From positions 1-7,134 of the forward strand of contig CAIVOR010000063.1 in assembly GCA_903907615.1 (NCBI GenBank): a stretch of 7,134 bases of DNA. The letters run 5' to 3'. The notes under the pieces were generated by a model. The model saw nothing but the letters and a program-made list of their open reading frames with translations, searched no databases and was not told the origin of the DNA. Both the position numbers and the translations under genes were made by a program. How positions within the stretch are numbered: position 1 is the first letter of the stretch; the number at the start of each line of letters is the position of its first letter. The stretch is from an uncultured Microbacteriaceae bacterium. Lineage in GTDB: Bacteria; Actinomycetota; Actinomycetes; Actinomycetales; Microbacteriaceae. Positions 1-5,935 of the stretch are shown here, in pieces.

Positions 1-193
1 CCAGCTGCCAGACGCACCCTGTCCAGTCGGTGCCGGTGGCACTGATGGTAAACGTCTCGAGAGACGCGACGGAAGCCTTGCTTGACGTGAGAGCGGTGAC
101 CGTACCCACGGCCATCGCGGGGGTGGTGGCAACTACCGAGAGCCCACCGATCATGGCGGCAATGGTGATGCCGAGTCCAATTTTTCGAATCAT
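1..193 (-). CDS. Secreted protein with signal peptide, N-terminal part only
   Basis: The gene runs off the left edge, so only the first 64 residues are visible. They form a textbook Sec signal peptide: a basic start (MIRK), a hydrophobic core at about residues 5-24 (IGLGITIAAMIGGLSVVATT) and an AxA-type cleavage site ending at Ala28 (P-A-M-A, then V). The mature protein begins with a Ser/Thr-rich segment, then a T-F-T-I-S-A-T-G strand and W57, C60 and W62. This resembles the first strands of an Ig-like beta-sandwich, but that is a guess. The start was placed at the ATG at 193 because GAGGAAAGA lies directly upstream. An in-frame ATG at 208 would put that ribosome binding site inside the gene. 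No specific function can be assigned. It appears to have its own promoter and is probably not part of the amine oxidase operon. Confidence 0.8.
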   Translation of the reverse strand, partial: MIRKIGLGITIAAMIGGLSVVATTPAMAVGTVTALTSSKASVASLETFTISATGTDWTGCVWQL

Positions 194-213
194 TCTTTCC
201 TCATTCATAGGGC

Positions 214-229
214 TTGCTTGCGCAAGCAA
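214..229. promoter_or_regulatory. Perfect 16-bp palindrome, candidate operator
   Basis: TTGCTTGCGCAAGCAA is an uninterrupted palindrome with 8-bp arms and no spacer. It lies between the AT-rich promoter-like stretch and the start codon of the secreted-protein gene. Short, gapless palindromes of this kind with CTTG/CAAG cores are typical of TetR-family operators. There is no T-run on either side, so it is not an intrinsic terminator. The regulator is unknown; the TetR gene at the right edge of the window is one candidate. Confidence 0.5.
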
Positions 230-244
230 CCAAAACTTACTCAC

Positions 245-271
245 ACCATATTAGTGCAAAAGTGAAGTGAA
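245..271 (-). promoter_or_regulatory. Possible promoter of the secreted-protein gene
   Basis: This is the most AT-rich part of the 194-312 gap. On the minus strand it reads TTCACT (266-271), 15 bp, then TATGGT (245-250), with TAATAT overlapping at 248-253. The -35 match is partial and the spacing is short, so this is a weak call. If correct, the palindrome at 214-229 would lie just downstream of the transcription start. The rest of the gap shows no terminator hairpin for the upstream operon. Confidence 0.3.
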
Positions 272-312
272 TTTAGGGTTGGCAAATGAGGAGATGGTGA
301 TTTGTTTCTCGG

Positions 313-1116
313 TTAGCCCGCGAGGGCCCCGCCGTCGACGCGCAGCACCATGCCCGTAACGAAGCCGGACTCGTCTGAGGCGAGGAACACCACCGGGCCA
401 GCAACATCTGAGGCCTGAGCCATCTCGAACCAAGGCTGGAATTCCTTGATGTGCGCGGCACCGTGAGGGTCTTCCCAGAACGGACGCGTCATGGCCGTAG
501 GGATGTATCCCGGGGCAACGGCGTTAACGCCGATCCCGAGGGGCGCACACTCGATGGCCAGCGACCGAGTGAGCGCGTGAACGCCACCCTTGGTGACCGA
601 GTAAATGCTGAGATCGGCTTGACCGCCGTCTGCCGACACGGAGCCCAGATTGATGATCTGCCCGCGCGAGCGTCCCACCACCGACTGGTTCATCATGTGC
701 GACTTTGCCACCTTGCAGCCCAACCAGGTGCCAACGAGGTTGATCTGCAGGGCAAGATTCAGATCGTCAACACTGCACGACTCGAGGGGCCCAAGTCCGA
801 CTCCAATGCCGGCATTGTTGACCCAGACGTCGATGCGACCGAACTCCTCAACGGCGGCAGTGCCGAGAGCTATCATCTGTGCTTCGTCGGTGACATCCGT
901 CTTCACAAAGATCGACTTGTGAAACTTGCGCGTGAGCAACTCGTGAGTGGGCACCGTCGGGTCGTCGTCGTAGCCCCCCTCGCGGGGAAGCTCGGTAACG
1001 TCGGCGCACACCACGTGGGCTCCCTCGGCGGCAAGCGCCAGGGCAATTTCGCGACCGTTACCCGAGCTTGATCCGGTGACCACCGCGATGCGCGAGGCGA
1101 GTCTGGGTGTTGACAT
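313..1116 (-). CDS. Classical short-chain dehydrogenase/reductase, NAD-type, with beta2-beta3 insertion
   Basis: This is a 267-residue Rossmann-fold oxidoreductase, probably cytoplasmic. The glycine-rich cofactor loop is T14-G-S-S-S-G-N-G21. D39 at the end of beta2 indicates NAD(H) rather than NADP(H). D74-V follows, then the N100-N-A-G motif, and the catalytic tetrad is N126, S159, Y172 and K176. The N-A-V-A-P-G motif (198-203) and the C-terminal V-D-G-G are also standard. Two details are unusual: Asn20 where most members have Ile or Leu, and about 10 extra residues between beta2 and D74 (acidic, with G-G-Y-D-D-D at 47-52). The gene is last in the four-gene cluster, 47 bp after the amidohydrolase. 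A GGAG lies 8 bp before the ATG. It probably oxidises an alcohol or reduces a carbonyl formed upstream in the pathway; the substrate cannot be told. Confidence 0.9.
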   Translation of the reverse strand: MSTPRLASRIAVVTGSSSGNGREIALALAAEGAHVVCADVTELPREGGYDDDPTVPTHELLTRKFHKSIFVKTDVTDEAQMIALGTAAVEEFGRIDVWVNNAGIGVGLGPLESCSVDDLNLALQINLVGTWLGCKVAKSHMMNQSVVGRSRGQIINLGSVSADGGQADLSIYSVTKGGVHALTRSLAIECAPLGIGVNAVAPGYIPTAMTRPFWEDPHGAAHIKEFQPWFEMAQASDVAGPVVFLASDESGFVTGMVLRVDGGALAG

Positions 1117-1163
1117 ATCTAATACTCCGATGCTCTGAGGGGACGGCTAGCGACGCGCTGTCT

Positions 1164-2813
1164 TTAGCGCTCGAATACCTGCTCGCCGGCAAACCACGTT
1201 TGCGTCACCGTGACGTCGGCGAGGTCGGTCGCGGGGATGTTCCACGGGTTGCGATCGAGCACAATAAAGTCGGCGGACTTGCCCACCTCGAGTGAGCCGG
1301 TCGTGTCGCTGAGTCCCATGGCTTTCGACGACGCGGTTGTGTACACGGCGATGGCCTCATCAAGGGTGAGGGCTTGCTCGACCCACAGGGTGCCGGGAAA
1401 CTCCCCCGAGGGGTCGGCGCGCGTCACGAGTCCCTCGATACCCACCCACGGGTTGGGCAGGGGGATGACGGGCCAGTCGGATCCACCAACAACTACTCCG
1501 CCCGCGGCGATAATCGACCGGTTGGGCTGCATGCGCGTGGCGCGCTCTTCGCCGATGACCAGCTTGATGGCCTCGAAGATGACGCCGGGGTACCACAGCG
1601 TGGGTGAGATATCCGCGGTGACCTGAAGGCTGGCCATGCGGGGGATATCGGCGACCGATACAAACTGACCGTGCGCGATGTGCAGGGGAGTGGTGTGTCC
1701 GGCAGCGCGCACCTTCTCTGCCGCGTCGAGCACGTGCCGCACCGAGCCGTCGCCCGTGCAGTGAACTTTTGCTCCGAGACCAGCCTGGGCTGCACGGAGC
1801 AGCCAGTCGGTGAGTTCTTCTACCGACATGGTGATTTCGCCATGGAAGTGAGCTCCGTGTGACTCGGTGGGCAAGTAGGGCTCGAGGAAGCACGCGGTGA
1901 GGGTCGGCGGGATGCCGTCGAGAAAAATCTTGATGAAGTCGGGACGGTGGTGCTCGGTGCGGAACGGTTCGCCGCCCCACACCAGTCCGTCGCCGATGGG
2001 GTCGGCATCAAAGATCATGTTGTTGGCCATCAGGCACGAGACGACCCACGATTTGAGGCGGCCCTCGTCTTCGAGTTTCTTGAAGGCGGCTAGCAGGTCG
2101 AGGCTCACGCCCGCATCCATGAACGCGGTGACGCCGTAGGAGTGCAGAATCTGCATGCCGCGCTCGCTCGTGTTGGCCCACAACTCGGTCGTCATAGGGT
2201 TGAGCTCGTTCATCACTTTTTCGACAATCAGCCCGGCGGTTTCGAACAGCAGCCCACTGGGCTCGCTGCCACCGGGGTAGCGCACGATCGTTCCGTCGAC
2301 CGGGTCGGGCGTGCTGGCATCGATGCCCGCAAGCTCAAGTGCTCGTGAGTTGGCCCACTTGTTGTGATGGCTGTCGTCGACCAGCAGAACCGGACGACCG
2401 CCGGCCGCCTCGTCGATGCGCTGCTTGGCCTCGGGTTCGCTCAGCTCGGCAATGAGCGTGCTGCCCCAGGACCCGCCCACGACCCAGGCGCCCTCCGGCA
2501 ACTCGAGTGCGTAGGCGCGGATCATCTCAACAATTTGATCGAGCGACGCGGTGGGCAGAAACTCGATCTCCATAAGATCGGCCTTGCCGGCAATCTGGTG
2601 GTGGTTGTGGGCATCGTGAAGTCCGGGCATCACCGTAGCTCCACCCATGTCGACCACCTGCGTGTCGGCTCCGTGAAATTCGTCGTGCAGCTCTTCCACA
2701 GAGCCGACTCCCACGACCTTGCCGTTGCGAATGGCCAAGGCACTCGCCACGGGTGAGGCCGGATTCAGTGTGGCGATATGCGCGTTGCGAATAATCAGGT
2801 CGGCGTTTGACAT
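1164..2813 (-). CDS. YtcJ/NfdA-type metal-dependent amidohydrolase (Amidohydro_3 family)
   Basis: This 549-residue hydrolase has the two-part amidohydrolase layout: a small beta-sandwich made from both ends of the chain (residues 1-60 and about 500-549, with the usual G-S-L-E-V-G-K-S-A-D at 506-515) around a TIM barrel. Likely metal and catalytic residues are H69 and H71 (in H-D-A-H-N-H), K295 (F-I-K-I-F-L-D-G), H351 (H-C-T-G-D, with a downstream L-D-A), H381 (H-I-A-H-G-Q) and D446 (G-S-D-W-P). There is no signal peptide, so it is cytoplasmic. Family members cleave amide-like bonds; NfdA of Arthrobacter removes formate from N-substituted formamides to give primary amines. Next to an amine oxidase, a similar amine-releasing role is plausible but unproven. 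Automated annotation often calls such genes 'exoenzyme regulatory protein AepA', which is not informative. CGGAGAACGT precedes the ATG. Confidence 0.9.
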   Translation of the reverse strand: MSNADLIIRNAHIATLNPASPVASALAIRNGKVVGVGSVEELHDEFHGADTQVVDMGGATVMPGLHDAHNHHQIAGKADLMEIEFLPTASLDQIVEMIRAYALELPEGAWVVGGSWGSTLIAELSEPEAKQRIDEAAGGRPVLLVDDSHHNKWANSRALELAGIDASTPDPVDGTIVRYPGGSEPSGLLFETAGLIVEKVMNELNPMTTELWANTSERGMQILHSYGVTAFMDAGVSLDLLAAFKKLEDEGRLKSWVVSCLMANNMIFDADPIGDGLVWGGEPFRTEHHRPDFIKIFLDGIPPTLTACFLEPYLPTESHGAHFHGEITMSVEELTDWLLRAAQAGLGAKVHCTGDGSVRHVLDAAEKVRAAGHTTPLHIAHGQFVSVADIPRMASLQVTADISPTLWYPGVIFEAIKLVIGEERATRMQPNRSIIAAGGVVVGGSDWPVIPLPNPWVGIEGLVTRADPSGEFPGTLWVEQALTLDEAIAVYTTASSKAMGLSDTTGSLEVGKSADFIVLDRNPWNIPATDLADVTVTQTWFAGEQVFER

Positions 2814-2848
2814 ACGTTCTCCGGTGGGGTCGGGCGAGTGGCTATAGG

Positions 2849-2873
2849 TGTTGAGTTGCTAGGGATGTTGAGT
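2849..2873. repeat. Short direct repeat in the moaF-amidohydrolase gap
   Basis: TGTTGAGT occurs at 2849-2856 and 2866-2873, a period of 17 bp, in the 68-bp gap between the MoaF-family gene and the amidohydrolase. It could mark a small internal regulatory site, or be chance. The rest of the gap holds only the ribosome binding site of the amidohydrolase. Confidence 0.3.
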
Positions 2874-2881
2874 GGCCGAGC

Positions 2882-3709
2882 TCACCACAGTGCCGGATCC
2901 AGATCCGACGGATACTCGGCCTTGGCGAGTTTCTTGCCGTGCGCGCCAAACGTGAACATCACGGGTGAGGTGCCGGATTCATCCAAGCCAAACAGGGCGC
3001 CGTGTGACCGCAGGTTGGCGGGATCGCGGTGGTCAGCAATCGTCACGGCCGCGCACGGGATAACTTTCTCCCGCCAGGCAAATACGTAAAAGCCGGGGCG
3101 CACCTCGTAGGTGGTCTGCTCGTCGGTGTCGGCCAGCGTCTTTTCTGGGCCGGCGAGGCAGTGCCAGGTGTACCAGTGTTCCGAGAGGTAGACGTGCTCG
3201 TAGGCGTGCACCTCGGAGTAGCGCCACCACGCGCGGTAACCCACGAGGGCGTTTGTCGGAGTGGGCATGGGGCCGGGAGTCGCATGACCCTCAATCACGA
3301 AGGGCATGAATCGCTGCGTCACGCGCACCGGTGTTTGACCTTCGGGGCCAATCACGGTGATGACGGACAGCCCCGTTCCGGCCGCAAAATCGATGAACAG
3401 GGCAATCGCTTCGTCGTCGCGGTGTTCCGATTTCACCTGCACATAGATGAGGTCATCATCCACGTCGAACGCCTCGTAGTTCGTACTGGACGAGTTCTCA
3501 CCGTCGGGACCGTTCACCGTCCACGTGAGACGTCCGCCGTCGAAACTGTTCGTCACGGTCACGGCACCACCGGCCATCACACACGTGAAGGCACGACCTT
3601 CGAGCGCCGACGAGTGCGGCGCACGGAACGCATCGAAGCCCGGGGCTAGCTCATCGAGGGGCAACCACAGGTCGGTATCGGCGGGCGTATTGGTGGGAGC
3701 TTCAGACAT
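2882..3709 (-). CDS. moaF: MoaF-family protein (calycin-like, monoamine-linked)
   Basis: This 275-residue protein has no signal peptide or membrane segment. The start is a Trp/Leu-rich lead-in (L-W-L-P-L-D-E-L-A-P-G-F-D-A-F-R, 14-29), typical of MoaF. Two similar beta-rich halves follow: about 35-120 and about 155-255. In each, a Y-E-x start (Y78 and Y201) leads into strands ending in charged loops. The second half is rich in aromatic and His residues (W161, W162, Y164, H168, Y170, H172, Y174, H178, W179, Y180, W182, H183), which could line a ligand pocket. The fold is probably calycin/lipocalin-like (inference). The family name 'molybdenum cofactor biosynthesis protein F' is misleading here: MoaF was described from the Klebsiella monoamine regulon, and the gene follows a copper amine oxidase by 26 bp. 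It may bind the amine or aldehyde, or help the oxidase mature. AGGAAGGA precedes the ATG. Confidence 0.75.
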   Translation of the reverse strand: MSEAPTNTPADTDLWLPLDELAPGFDAFRAPHSSALEGRAFTCVMAGGAVTVTNSFDGGRLTWTVNGPDGENSSSTNYEAFDVDDDLIYVQVKSEHRDDEAIALFIDFAAGTGLSVITVIGPEGQTPVRVTQRFMPFVIEGHATPGPMPTPTNALVGYRAWWRYSEVHAYEHVYLSEHWYTWHCLAGPEKTLADTDEQTTYEVRPGFYVFAWREKVIPCAAVTIADHRDPANLRSHGALFGLDESGTSPVMFTFGAHGKKLAKAEYPSDLDPALW

Positions 3710-3735
3710 CGTTGTCCTTCCTGATCCCTATTTTG

Positions 3736-5736
3736 TCAGTGCTCGTGGTTACACGTACACGCGTCGGTTCCACACCTGCCGGATCCACAGCACGTGCACG
3801 ATGTATTTGCGCCGTCGGGCAGGTTTAGCGCGGGGTTCACGTCGAAGAAGCCGAAGGGCTTGAACAGGAAGCCCGAGTAGTCGACGGGCATCACGGGCCA
3901 GTCCTCGGTGCGCGGAATGTGGGTGGGGCCGAACTGGTGCCACAGCACGATGTCTTCGTTGACGATGGAGTCGCCTCGGGCCACATACTCGGGCAGGCCT
4001 GCTCCACCAGCGTGCTGGTTGGGGTACATGCCGGCCGGCCAGATTTCGTTGGGTTCGTATTTCGTCACCCACAAGTGCTGCGTGGCAAACGCGGCGCGCC
4101 TGGCCACCGACGACTCGGGCTGCGCCATCAACACCGGGTAGCCCTGGGGGATGAGCTGGTACTGAGTGGAGGCGCCCGTGTAGTTGGTGCGATGCCCGCT
4201 CGTGACGTGCCAGGTGCGTAGAGCCGGGTTGTTGGCCAGTCGGCCACCCTCGGTCTGGAGCGTGTTCACGGTGTAGGTGAACGCGTTGCCGTGCGGGTTC
4301 TCGGGCCCCATGGGCACGCCCACAACTTCAACTTCATCAACCGAGTTGTCGAGTCCGTCGACAGCGACGTCGAGACGAGCCGAGAATAGGTGCTGGTGCA
4401 CGGGGGCAAACAGCCCGGGAGCAATCTCGTGGGCGTGCGGGTCGTGCGAACCGGGGATGCCGGCGCCGTTGAAGACCACGCCGGTTGCCTTGGCCTCCAC
4501 CTGAATGGTGCCGTCGAGGTACAGGTACCAGAAGAACCCGTAGTCGTAGTTGCCGATGGTGGCGAAGTACGAAATCACGAACCGGCGCGAGCGACGGGAG
4601 TCCGAATTGCCGTCCAGATCCGTGTGCTTCCAAATCACCCCGTAGTCCTCTTCGTGCATGCACACGGCTTGACCCACCACGATGGGGTGGCCGTGGTCGT
4701 CGGCGGCCACGCCGTCGAAGTAGTGAATCACGCCGAGACAGTCGCAGCCCAAGACGAGCGAATTGGCATTTTTTCCGAGGAGGTACTCGCCCGCATCGAA
4801 GTAGCTAATCCAGTAGCGGTTGATGCTCTTGTCGCCGTAGGGCACCACCATCTCGGGAACCGAGGCGCGGTAGAGCACGGACCGGTCCTCGCCCTGGTCG
4901 TTGAAGGTGACCTGGTTGAGCACGAGCCCCTCGCGCGAGTTGAACGAGACCCGGAACTTCCAGTTCTCCCATTCGACGAGCGATCCGTTCACGGTGAAGC
5001 TGGGCCCCTCGGGTTGCGTGATCTCGAGCGGCCGCAGTGTCTCGCGCGCGGGACCCACGGTTCCCACGTCGTAGTTGCCCGATCCGGTGGGCGTGGGCAC
5101 GTCGCCCTCGTCCTGCACGCGCACCACCTCACCCTTGGTGAGGTCAATGGTGACCAGCAGGCCCTCAACGGGATGTGCCCAGGGCGAATCGTCCGGCGTA
5201 TCGCGCAAGAACGTGAGCGAGCGAATCATGCGCCGACCGATTTCGTCTTCGAACCCGAAGTAGCCGGGTGCGAGTGGGGCGCAGAAAATGTCGTCAACGT
5301 TCGTAATGCCGCGGCGCGCGATGGCGGCTTGCCACTCGGGGTGTGCCTTGACGAGCGCTTCGACCCGCTCGTACTCCTCGAACAGGTAGGGCGGCTGACC
5401 GTAGGGGTGCTCGTCGCTCTTCACCTTGGTTTGCGACACAATCTTCTCGTCGGTCACCGACACCACCACCTCGTGCGAGATTCCTGTGGACGTGTCGAGC
5501 ATCACATAGAGGATGCTGCGGTCGAACGGCTTGCCCGGCTTCCACGCGAAGGTGGCCTTCTTGTCGGGTTCCACCGGAAGGACGGCGGGAAACCGCACGG
5601 TATCGGTGATCAGTCCGGCAGCTTCGATGATGCTGCGGCCGAGAGAAATCTCAGCCTCGGTGAGTGGATCAAGGGGGTGGGTGACCTCGGTGATGCGCGT
5701 AACGCGCTTGCCGTGACGATGAGAGGTGTCGGCCAT
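3736..5736 (-). CDS. Copper amine oxidase (TPQ-containing primary amine oxidase)
   Basis: This 666-residue enzyme converts primary amines plus O2 and water into aldehyde, ammonia and H2O2. All key sites are visible. The catalytic base is D314 (Y-F-D-A-G-E-Y). Y397 lies in T-I-G-N-Y-D-Y, the tyrosine that self-processes to topaquinone. The copper ligands are H447 and H449 (H-Q-H) and H606 (G-P-T-H-I-P-R). C333 and C359 are spaced like the disulfide of the Arthrobacter enzyme. Domains run N2 (about 20-100), N3 (about 115-220) and the large catalytic domain (about 240-640). There is no signal peptide, so it is cytoplasmic like the Arthrobacter oxidases. The last 20 residues are odd: six Cys (647, 649, 650, 655, 660, 662) and a final H-E-H, a likely copper-binding tail. 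It is the first gene of the operon. The start is supported by AAGGAG 5 bp before the ATG. The substrate is unknown; phenylethylamine, tyramine or histamine are typical of relatives. Confidence 0.97.
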   Translation of the reverse strand: MADTSHRHGKRVTRITEVTHPLDPLTEAEISLGRSIIEAAGLITDTVRFPAVLPVEPDKKATFAWKPGKPFDRSILYVMLDTSTGISHEVVVSVTDEKIVSQTKVKSDEHPYGQPPYLFEEYERVEALVKAHPEWQAAIARRGITNVDDIFCAPLAPGYFGFEDEIGRRMIRSLTFLRDTPDDSPWAHPVEGLLVTIDLTKGEVVRVQDEGDVPTPTGSGNYDVGTVGPARETLRPLEITQPEGPSFTVNGSLVEWENWKFRVSFNSREGLVLNQVTFNDQGEDRSVLYRASVPEMVVPYGDKSINRYWISYFDAGEYLLGKNANSLVLGCDCLGVIHYFDGVAADDHGHPIVVGQAVCMHEEDYGVIWKHTDLDGNSDSRRSRRFVISYFATIGNYDYGFFWYLYLDGTIQVEAKATGVVFNGAGIPGSHDPHAHEIAPGLFAPVHQHLFSARLDVAVDGLDNSVDEVEVVGVPMGPENPHGNAFTYTVNTLQTEGGRLANNPALRTWHVTSGHRTNYTGASTQYQLIPQGYPVLMAQPESSVARRAAFATQHLWVTKYEPNEIWPAGMYPNQHAGGAGLPEYVARGDSIVNEDIVLWHQFGPTHIPRTEDWPVMPVDYSGFLFKPFGFFDVNPALNLPDGANTSCTCCGSGRCGTDACTCNHEH

Positions 5737-5747
5737 GGTGACTCCTT
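5737..5747 (-). promoter_or_regulatory. Ribosome binding site of the copper amine oxidase
   Basis: On the minus strand the leader reads AAGGAGTCACC directly before the ATG. It is strong and well spaced, and fixes the start codon. The identical 11 bases precede the divergent dehydrogenase gene at 5925-5935. Confidence 0.8.
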
Positions 5748-5811
5748 GGGCTCAGAACGGGGGATCAGGGTCAATTGTTGCGCCGGGGTTGCTGACAAAC
5801 GTCCTGACGCG

Positions 5812-5840
5812 AGAATACCTCCATCTAAGCACTTGCTTAA
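5812..5840 (-). promoter_or_regulatory. Probable promoter of the amine oxidase operon
   Basis: On the minus strand TTAAGC (5835-5840) is followed after exactly 17 bp by TATTCT (5812-5817). The -10 is a fair match and the -35 is partial. The start codon lies about 75 bp downstream. The inverted repeat at 5826-5839 covers the -35 and the upstream spacer, a position suited to repression. No experimental start site is implied. Confidence 0.4.
5826..5839. promoter_or_regulatory. Inverted repeat, candidate TetR operator
   Basis: TAAGCA-CT-TGCTTA is a perfect inverted repeat with 6-bp arms and a 2-bp spacer, in the middle of the divergent control region. It overlaps the likely amine oxidase promoter and lies upstream of the plus-strand dehydrogenase, so one bound repressor could control both directions. 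It shares the 7-mer CTTGCTT with the palindrome at 214-229. The TetR gene at 6670 onward is the nearest candidate regulator. Confidence 0.5.
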
Positions 5841-5907
5841 TAATGAAGGGAAGAGGCATGTTGGGGTTCTGCGGTTCAGGAATCCGCCTCTCGCACGAGT
5901 CCCTCTC

Positions 5908-5913
5908 TATAGT
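5908..5913 (+). promoter_or_regulatory. Possible -10 element of the divergent dehydrogenase gene
   Basis: TATAGT lies 22 bp before the GTG start and resembles a -10 hexamer. No convincing -35 is found 16-18 bp upstream (the region is CGCCTC-like), so the promoter is either activator-dependent or misplaced. If correct, the leader would be only about 15-17 nt. Confidence 0.3.
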
Positions 5914-5924
5914 TGAGAAACACT

Positions 5925-5935
5925 AAGGAGTCACC
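5925..5935 (+). promoter_or_regulatory. Ribosome binding site supporting a GTG start
   Basis: AAGGAGTCACC sits directly before GTG at 5936. It decides the start for this gene, since no ATG is placed as well, and it matches base for base the leader of the divergent amine oxidase. Confidence 0.8.

Noticed and set aside
214..229. Palindrome read as the transcription terminator of the operon
   Set aside because: There is no U-tract on either side, and it lies just before the start codon of the next gene; an operator or leader element fits better.
30..254. Small plus-strand open frame at the left edge
   Set aside because: It is antisense to the signal peptide gene, which has a proper ribosome binding site and an AxA cleavage site.
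451..1071. Plus-strand open frame opposite the operon SDR
   Set aside because: It is an antisense shadow of a clearly coding SDR; no ribosome binding site or recognisable domain.
3709..5736. Amine oxidase and MoaF read as part of a molybdenum cofactor locus
   Set aside because: No other Mo-cofactor gene is present and the oxidase has the copper ligands and the TPQ tyrosine, so the molybdenum reading rests on the family name only.
4390..5916. Long plus-strand open frame (508 codons) opposite the amine oxidase gene
   Set aside because: It lies antisense to a gene whose every catalytic motif is intact, its translation is low-complexity (rich in V, H, G, R) without family motifs, and long shadow frames are common in GC-rich DNA.
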